From CAYTRP01 sp964625145 (GTDB lineage: Bacteria; Sumerlaeota; Sumerlaeia; SLMS01; JAHLLQ01): 18,172 nt of DNA. Where the stretch lies: contig CAZVAQ010000066.1 of assembly GCA_964625145.1 (NCBI GenBank), positions 1-18,172 of the forward strand. The letters are read 5' to 3'. Below the pieces are notes generated by a model. That model did no database searches. It was not told where the DNA came from and saw nothing but the letters and a program-made list of their open reading frames with translations. The position numbers were made by a program, and so were the translations under genes. How positions within the stretch are numbered: the first letter of the stretch is position 1; each line of letters begins with the position of its first letter. Shown piece by piece: positions 14,091 to 18,172 of this stretch.

Positions 14091-15209
14091 ATGACCCAAC
14101 CCATTGCGTACTTTGACCCCACCACCGTCAACGACGGCATCCTGGACGATTTCCTGGCCGAGGCACGGGAAATTTTCGAGAGCGGTCAATTCGTCGCCGG
14201 CCCCCATTTGCAGCGTTTTGAGGAGACTTTCGCCCGCTTCATCGGCAACCGTCACTGCATCGGCACCGGCAGCGGCACCGACGCCATCCTGATGGCCCTG
14301 CGCACCCTGGGCATCGGCCCCACCGACGAGGTCCTGTGCCCGGCCTTCGGCTACGCCTCAACCGCCGAGGCCATCGCCCGCGTCGGCGCCACGCCGGTCT
14401 TCGTCGATGTCCGCCCCGACATGTTCACCCTCGATTCCGACAAGGCGCTGGCCACCATCACCTCGCGCACCCGCGCCATCGTGCCCGCCCACATCTTCGG
14501 CCACAGCGCCGAAATCGACCGCATCGTCACCATCGCCCGCACCTACAGCGTCTCGGTCATCGAGGACGTGCGCCAGGCCACCGGCGCCAAGATTGGCAAC
14601 CGCAAGCTCGGCACCTTCGGCGACTTCGGAGCTTTCTCCTTCCACCCCACCCACATCCTGGGCGCTGCCGGCGAAGGCGGAGCCATCACCACCAATGATG
14701 ACGAGCGCGCCCACCTGCTGCGCAAGCTGCGCGACCACGGCCGCGCACCCGGATCCCACATCCACGAATTCGTCGGCTACAACAGCGTGCTCGATTCGCT
14801 GCAAGCCGCCCTGCTGTACCACAAGCTGCAGGACCTTGAGGAAAACAACGCCGAGTGCCGCGAGAACGCCGCACTCTACAGCCGCCTGTTCGCCGCCTCG
14901 CCCGTCGTCGCTCCTCCCTTCGACGAGGACCGCGGTTCGGTCTACACCGTCTACACCGTCCTCGTGCCCGAGCGCGAACGCCTCATCGAATACCTGAAGG
15001 AGAAGGGCATCGGCTACTCCGTCGAAGTACCGCTGCCGATGCACCTGCAACCGTGCTTCGAATATCTCGGCTACAAGGAAGGCGCCTTCCCCATTGCCGA
15101 AGACCTCGCCAAGCGCGCGATCTCGCTGCCGATCTACCCCGGCCTCAAGCGCCGCCAGATCGAAGACATCGCCGTCAACGTGCTGGCGTTCTACGGAGCG
15201 CGCATCTAA
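14091..15209 (+). CDS. DegT/DnrJ/EryC1/StrS-family PLP-fold protein with Lys-to-His substitution
   Basis: This 372-aa protein aligns along its whole length with the nucleotide-sugar aminotransferase family: FVAGPHLQRFEETFARFIG (34-52), GTGSGTDAILMAL (58-70), IEDVRQATGA (157-166, with D159 as the expected PLP N1 contact), SFHPTHILGAAGEGGA (183-198) and LPIYPG near the end. In ordinary members the SF-x-PTK motif supplies the Schiff-base lysine; here that residue is H188. Other changes are R161 where the family usually has Ala (EDxAQ) and V234 in NSVLD where Arg is common. A His at the lysine position is known in the 3-dehydratases ColD and DdhC/E1, so a PMP-dependent dehydratase or a non-catalytic relative is possible. 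The ATG at 14091 has AAGGA about 12 nt upstream. A hairpin follows the stop codon. Confidence 0.9.
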   Translation: MTQPIAYFDPTTVNDGILDDFLAEAREIFESGQFVAGPHLQRFEETFARFIGNRHCIGTGSGTDAILMALRTLGIGPTDEVLCPAFGYASTAEAIARVGATPVFVDVRPDMFTLDSDKALATITSRTRAIVPAHIFGHSAEIDRIVTIARTYSVSVIEDVRQATGAKIGNRKLGTFGDFGAFSFHPTHILGAAGEGGAITTNDDERAHLLRKLRDHGRAPGSHIHEFVGYNSVLDSLQAALLYHKLQDLEENNAECRENAALYSRLFAASPVVAPPFDEDRGSVYTVYTVLVPERERLIEYLKEKGIGYSVEVPLPMHLQPCFEYLGYKEGAFPIAEDLAKRAISLPIYPGLKRRQIEDIAVNVLAFYGARI

Positions 15210-15225
15210 GGTTCAAAAACCACGC

Positions 15226-15258
15226 AGGGCGGGCTTTTCGCTTGCATCAGCCCGCCCT
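15226..15258 (+). terminator. Hairpin terminator candidate after the DegT-family gene
   Basis: A perfect 10-bp stem is formed by AGGGCGGGCT (15226-15235) and AGCCCGCCCT (15249-15258), with a 13-nt loop. No T-run follows on the plus strand. On the minus strand it is followed by GGTTTTTG, so it may act in that direction or in both. Confidence 0.5.
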
Positions 15259-15281
15259 TGACCCTTCCTTACCCCCCGTGT

Positions 15282-15358
15282 GCCGGGATGGCGCAGTTGG
15301 TTAGCGCACTAGATTGTGGATCTAGGGGTCGTGGGTTCAAATCCCACTCCCGGTACCA
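15282..15358 (+). tRNA. tRNA-His (anticodon GTG), CCA encoded
   Basis: The cloverleaf folds fully. The acceptor is GCCGGGA/TCCCGGT with a G1-T72 wobble. The D stem is GCGC/GCGC with loop AGTTGGTTA, the anticodon stem CTAGA/TCTAG with loop TTGTGGA, the variable loop GGGTC, and the T stem GTGGG/CCCAC with loop TTCAAAT. The anticodon GTG is at 15316-15318 and CCA at 15356-15358. The discriminator is A73 and the base before G1 is T, so the usual bacterial G-1:C73 identity pair of tRNA-His is not encoded. Confidence 0.95.
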
Positions 15359-15376
15359 TCCAAAGACCCTGAAAGT

Positions 15377-15415
15377 CACCGCGGGCGCCACACAGGTCGT
15401 CCGCGGTGTTTTTTT
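15377..15415 (+). terminator. Rho-independent terminator of the tRNA-His gene
   Basis: The stem CACCGCGG (15377-15384) and CCGCGGTG (15401-15408) closes a 16-nt loop and is followed directly by seven T residues (15409-15415). It lies 18 nt past the encoded CCA. Confidence 0.85.
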
Positions 15416-15431
15416 GTGGGCGTCACGGAAA

Positions 15432-16520
15432 TCAGTAGATCGCCCAGAGCGTCGGCACCGTCGGGACGAAGTTCGCCACGACGGCGCGATCGGCAATGGC
15501 GGTGAAGATGTATTCGGCTTCGGCGGATACTTCGACATCGGACTCGGTCCAGTTGACGAAGGTGTATCCGTCATTGGCGACCGCCGTCAAGATCACCTCC
15601 GCGTTTTCGTCGTAGACACCTTCGCCACTGACCGAGCCGCCCTCCGCCGGATTTGCGGATGCGGTGATTATGTAGGTCACAGGCTGGGGAATGATCAGGG
15701 CGAAGTTGTCAAAGCGGCAAGGATCGGAGATGGCCTCCATCGATTGACCGTAGAAGTGCATCTTGGTCAGCGGAGCATGATTGGAATTGAGTGTGGCGGT
15801 GCGCACTTCGCCACCGGGCATCACCACTGACACGTCCACCTTCCCAGTGTCCTGATTCCAGGTGATGGTGAAGTCATGGTACTCGCCACGCGCGTAACTG
15901 CCAAGAGAGACAGTGGCAGTGTAGGAGTTCCCAACCCTCAGTGCCAAGTGAGACGGCGAAAATGGCGTGGCGTAGGGCTTGGCCATGTCAAAGTAGACGA
16001 ACAGATCATTGCGGTAGGCGTAGACGCTGGTGTCACCATAATCCCAATTGCGGACGTTGTTGATGACCGCGAATCCACCAAGCGTGACAAATCCGGCGTC
16101 GTAGCTACCGGGGTTGTAGACACTCGGGCGCACCTTGAGCTGCATGGTGACGGTGCCGTCCGTCGTGGTGATTTCCACCGGGTACTCTGCCCAGCAGCGG
16201 TTCGACGTGCCACCAGGCCCCCAGCCATAAACGGCCAGGGCCTGACTACCCTCGTAAGCCGCCACATCGACGACTTGTGCGGAGCCATTGCCGTCCTTCC
16301 GAACGTTCCATGGCTCTGGCGGAGCTCCGAGAGCGTACTCAGGAGTCTCGAAACCGATGAACAAATCACCGGGCTGGATGGGATCCTGAGCCAAAGATTG
16401 CACCGGCATCATGGTTGCCATCAGCAGCGCCCAAGCTGCCAGAAACAACGCACCCCGGAGGGTGATGCGCACACACAAGTCATGACGGATCCCATGAGTC
16501 GCAAATACCTTGAACAACAT
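15432..16520 (-). CDS. Secreted protein with LamG-like N-terminal region and C-terminal InlB-type B-repeat
   Basis: This 362-aa protein has an N-terminal signal sequence (hydrophobic core about 22-40, likely cleavage after QSLA). Residues about 50-275 look like a beta-rich jellyroll/LamG-like domain: GFETPEYALG, GSQALAVYGW, TVTMQLKVRPS and the closing CRFDNFALI. That fold is inferred from pattern only. Residues 281-352 are a divergent InlB B-repeat: YIITASANPAEGGSVSG, then YDENAEVILTAVANDGYTF, VNWTE and VVANF. Such repeats are common in surface and secreted proteins. No sorting signal or membrane anchor follows; the chain ends soon after the repeat. The start at 16520 is strongly supported by AAGGAGGAG, giving about 6 nt spacing. 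It stands alone, with no clear partner. The function is unknown, with carbohydrate or surface binding a guess. Confidence 0.85.
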   Translation of the reverse strand: MLFKVFATHGIRHDLCVRITLRGALFLAAWALLMATMMPVQSLAQDPIQPGDLFIGFETPEYALGAPPEPWNVRKDGNGSAQVVDVAAYEGSQALAVYGWGPGGTSNRCWAEYPVEITTTDGTVTMQLKVRPSVYNPGSYDAGFVTLGGFAVINNVRNWDYGDTSVYAYRNDLFVYFDMAKPYATPFSPSHLALRVGNSYTATVSLGSYARGEYHDFTITWNQDTGKVDVSVVMPGGEVRTATLNSNHAPLTKMHFYGQSMEAISDPCRFDNFALIIPQPVTYIITASANPAEGGSVSGEGVYDENAEVILTAVANDGYTFVNWTESDVEVSAEAEYIFTAIADRAVVANFVPTVPTLWAIY

Positions 16521-16867
16521 AACACTCCTCCTTGACCATGAGTTTCCCCATGGCATTGGTCTGTGATCGGGAATCAGGATGCCGCACGATTGTGCGAATC
16601 CACAGCCGCAACAGGCCCATGGATTATCCAAGCAGTGCAGGAATTCATGTCACCGGATTGAATGCAGCAGCCGGGACACGACTTGAAGACTGATTCAAGG
16701 TGGACTTCTCGACTCCATGTTTAACCCGTCCCTGCAGTTTTTAACTGTCCTTTCAACCAGATTCGCCGGGGAGCGTCAACGGCTTTGACATGGCCGAGCC
16801 CCATTATCTTTCCTTGGCCATCCACGATCCTTCGTGACACACCCTGTCCGCAGTGGAGCCAGCCACC
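16521..16867. other. Divergent intergenic region, no gene seen
   Basis: This 347-bp spacer separates the secreted-protein gene and the ACT-domain gene. I see no credible coding frame. It contains short dyads such as CGCAC-GATT-GTGCG (16583-16596), CAGTT-TTT-AACTG near 16735 and CTTGA-N8-TCAAG near 16683. A perfect -35-like TTGACA is at 16785-16790, but no good -10 box lies 16-18 nt downstream. TATCTT at 16805-16810 is only 14 nt away. Confidence 0.5.
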
Positions 16868-17263
16868 ATGCCTCTCACCCTCGATCTCCTCCCCCACCGC
16901 TATGCCGTTTGCCGCCTGGCGCCGGACGCAGTGGTTGATCGTGCCTGGTTTGGCATCAAAGGCATTGTGTCCGTGACACGCACCGACCAGGAGCTCTCCC
17001 TGGTCATCCCCGAGATGCACGCCCCGCCCGCGGCGCGATGCGAACGCGGATTCCGCGCGTTGCGCGTGCACGGGCCGTTGGCGTTTGAACTGACAGGCAT
17101 CCTCGCCGGATTGGCGACAACATTGGCAAACGAGCACATCAGCATCTTCGCGATCTCGACGTTTGACACGGACTTTGTGCTGGTGCGCGGGGAAGACTTG
17201 GAGAAGGCGGTGGCGGCGCTGCAAAAAGAGGGGCATGAGGTGGACGTGAAAGCCGAAGGATGA
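16868..17263 (+). CDS. ACT-domain protein (COG3603-like amino-acid-binding regulator)
   Basis: This 131-aa protein resembles the small ACT-domain family COG3603. The N-terminal half has RYAVCRLAPD, VSVTRTDQELSLVIPE and a Pro/Ala linker. The second half is the ACT core, about 65-126: RALRVHGPLAFELTGILAGL, ATTLANEHISIFAISTFDTD and FVLVRGEDLEKAVAALQKEG. Proteins of this group are predicted to bind amino acids or other small ligands; direct functions are poorly known. The ATG at 16868 has GGAG at about 9 nt. An in-frame GTG at 16853 would add five residues and overlaps that site. It stands alone, convergent with the pseudopilin gene, and its stop codon lies inside an inverted repeat. Confidence 0.88.
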   Translation: MPLTLDLLPHRYAVCRLAPDAVVDRAWFGIKGIVSVTRTDQELSLVIPEMHAPPAARCERGFRALRVHGPLAFELTGILAGLATTLANEHISIFAISTFDTDFVLVRGEDLEKAVAALQKEGHEVDVKAEG

Positions 17264-17287
17264 AGAAGGCCGATTCCTCCTTCATCC
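17258..17287. terminator. Possible bidirectional terminator hairpin between convergent genes
   Basis: Arms GGATGAAGAAGG (17258-17269) and CCTCCTTCATCC (17276-17287) pair with one mismatch around a 6-nt loop. The stop codon of the ACT gene is in the first arm. Neither side has a strong T-run, so termination is uncertain. Confidence 0.4.
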
Positions 17288-17339
17288 TCGTGTCTTCCGA
17301 AGCAGCCTTTCCGCGAACATGGATCCGTCTTCATTCACT

Positions 17340-17966
17340 TCATTGATTAAGCCCGTTGTGCTTGGGATACCACGCCACGTTGTTCGTCCGTAGAATGTCG
17401 CCTTGGGAAATGCAGCCGTTGGTGGTGTCGTAGATGATGGGCGGGGTGCGGCTGTCGAAGAGTTGGAAGGTGCGCCACTGGCCGACTTGATTGTCCGGGC
17501 CCATGCCGGCGACGAGCCAGGCACGTTCGGGGAGTTGCGGGGAATCGCGCAGCGCGAAGGATACATAGGAAATTGCCGAACCATCGCGGGAGAACGGATC
17601 GGCGGCAACGGAGGAGAGATAGGCCACGGGGGTGGTGAGTGGAGCCATGGCGCAGAAGCTGAGGTGGAAAAGGTCGTCGGGACCGTAGGTTGTGGGATGG
17701 GCGGCGCGGGCGCCATCGCCGCTGCGTGCGTCACGGGCCTCGCCCGGGCTGACATCGTCCCAATCGGGCGGGTAGGCATTCTTGTCCACATTGTAAGCCT
17801 CAAGTGCGACATTCAGAGTCCGCAGGTCGGACTTGGTGCGGGAGGCCTTTGACCTGATCTGGGCGCACAGGAAGTTGGGCAGGGCGATGGCCGCAAGTAT
17901 CGCAATGACAGCGATCACAATGAGCAGTTCGATAAGCGTGAAGCCGGCGGTTCGGGTGCGTTTCAT
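17340..17966 (-). CDS. Type II secretion/type IV pilin-like protein (pseudopilin)
   Basis: This 208-aa protein has a class III prepilin leader: MKRTRTAG followed by FTLIELLIVIAVIAILAAIA. The predicted cleavage is between G8 and F9 by prepilin peptidase, with the conserved glutamate at mature position 5 (E13). The helix is followed by LPNFLCAQIRSKASRTKSDL and LEAYNVDKNAYPPD, a GspG-like pattern frequent in large pseudopilin sets of Sumerlaeota, Planctomycetes and relatives. The C-terminal part (105-208) includes PLTTPVAYLSSVAADPF and WLVAGMGPDNQ, also recurrent in such sets. It would be assembled at, or processed by, a type II secretion or type IV pilus machine, none of which is encoded nearby. 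The ATG at 17966 has a purine-rich AAGGGGGG at about 8 nt. An extended -10 promoter lies 38 nt upstream. Confidence 0.9.
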   Translation of the reverse strand: MKRTRTAGFTLIELLIVIAVIAILAAIALPNFLCAQIRSKASRTKSDLRTLNVALEAYNVDKNAYPPDWDDVSPGEARDARSGDGARAAHPTTYGPDDLFHLSFCAMAPLTTPVAYLSSVAADPFSRDGSAISYVSFALRDSPQLPERAWLVAGMGPDNQVGQWRTFQLFDSRTPPIIYDTTNGCISQGDILRTNNVAWYPKHNGLNQ

Positions 17967-18003
17967 GGCGGGGACCCCCCTTGGAATGTTGCAGCAATGC
18001 AAT

Positions 18004-18012
18004 ATTCTAGCA
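18004..18012 (-). promoter_or_regulatory. Extended -10 promoter candidate for the pseudopilin gene
   Basis: On the minus strand TGCTAGAAT gives an extended -10 (TGn followed by TAGAAT, 18009-18004). A start near 17997 would leave a leader of about 30 nt. The -35 position is poor, which fits an extended -10 promoter or one needing an activator at the nearby dyad. Confidence 0.4.
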
Positions 18013-18032
18013 ATCGAAGGGCCATTTCGGCA

Positions 18033-18051
18033 CATTAACGTTGCGTTAATG
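18033..18051. promoter_or_regulatory. Possible operator dyad upstream of the pseudopilin gene
   Basis: CATTAACGTTGCGTTAATG is a perfect 8-bp inverted repeat around TTG. It would lie about 36 to 54 bp upstream of the inferred start site, where an activator or repressor could act. An overlapping dyad GTTGC-N6-GCAAC is also present. The rest of the 18052-18172 stretch shows no gene. Confidence 0.45.
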
Positions 18052-18172
18052 CAACGCCCCGCGGGCCCGATACCCCGGAACGCCGAGAAAAGAGTAGCTT
18101 TTACGAAGATGAGGCGAACTCGCAGATTCCAACCCGATTCCCCGCGACACACTCCGCAAGGACCTCGAACCG

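Noticed and set aside
16785..16810. TTGACA with TATCTT as a promoter for the ACT-domain gene
   Set aside because: The -35 is perfect but the spacer is only 14 nt, outside the working range for sigma-70 promoters. No better -10 box is found.

Overview
The window is high-GC bacterial DNA that reads as a diderm respiratory chromosome segment. More than half of it (1-10260, minus strand) is one compact operon for aerobic respiration. From 5' to 3' on the minus strand it encodes the six subunits of Alternative Complex III (actA pentaheme cytochrome, actB Mo-oxidoreductase-like/iron-sulfur fusion, actC NrfD-type membrane subunit, actD DUF3341, actE monoheme lipoprotein, actF second NrfD-type subunit). 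These are followed by a membrane-anchored monoheme cytochrome c and by coxB and coxA of an aa3-type oxygen reductase; coxA runs off the left edge. Many junctions are translationally coupled (GTGA, ATGA and TGATG overlaps). The set forms a complete quinol-to-oxygen route that bypasses a bc1 complex.

A 449-bp spacer (10261-10709) separates actA from a divergent MFS transporter gene (10710-11909). It holds a perfect TGTGA-N6-TCACA dyad that looks like a CRP/FNR-family operator. The MFS gene ends inside an exact 9-nt periodic repeat that recurs downstream in inverted orientation. Next on the minus strand come a HAD hydrolase gene and two tandem paralogues of the TIGR04073 family (associated with exosortase systems), with a strong terminator at 11997-12032.

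On the plus strand lie a DegT/DnrJ/EryC1-family PLP protein whose catalytic lysine is replaced by histidine, and a tRNA-His(GTG) with A73 and no encoded G-1, which has its own terminator. The right end carries a secreted protein with a C-terminal InlB-type B-repeat (minus), an ACT-domain protein (plus) and a lone type II/IV pseudopilin gene (minus) with a possible operator dyad upstream.

The organism is not identified by any marker gene here. The pseudopilin style (NFL..Q.RSK.SR.K.D.RTL..ALEAY.VD...YPPD), TIGR04073 proteins, ACIII respiration and B-repeat secreted proteins together suggest an uncultured lineage such as Sumerlaeota (BRC1) or a PVC-related group. This is inference from gene style only.

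The most interesting points are the Lys-to-His DegT protein, the atypical tRNA-His, the retained N-terminal cysteine quartet in ActB, the CRP-like site ahead of the respiratory operon, and the 9-nt inverted repeat arrays.
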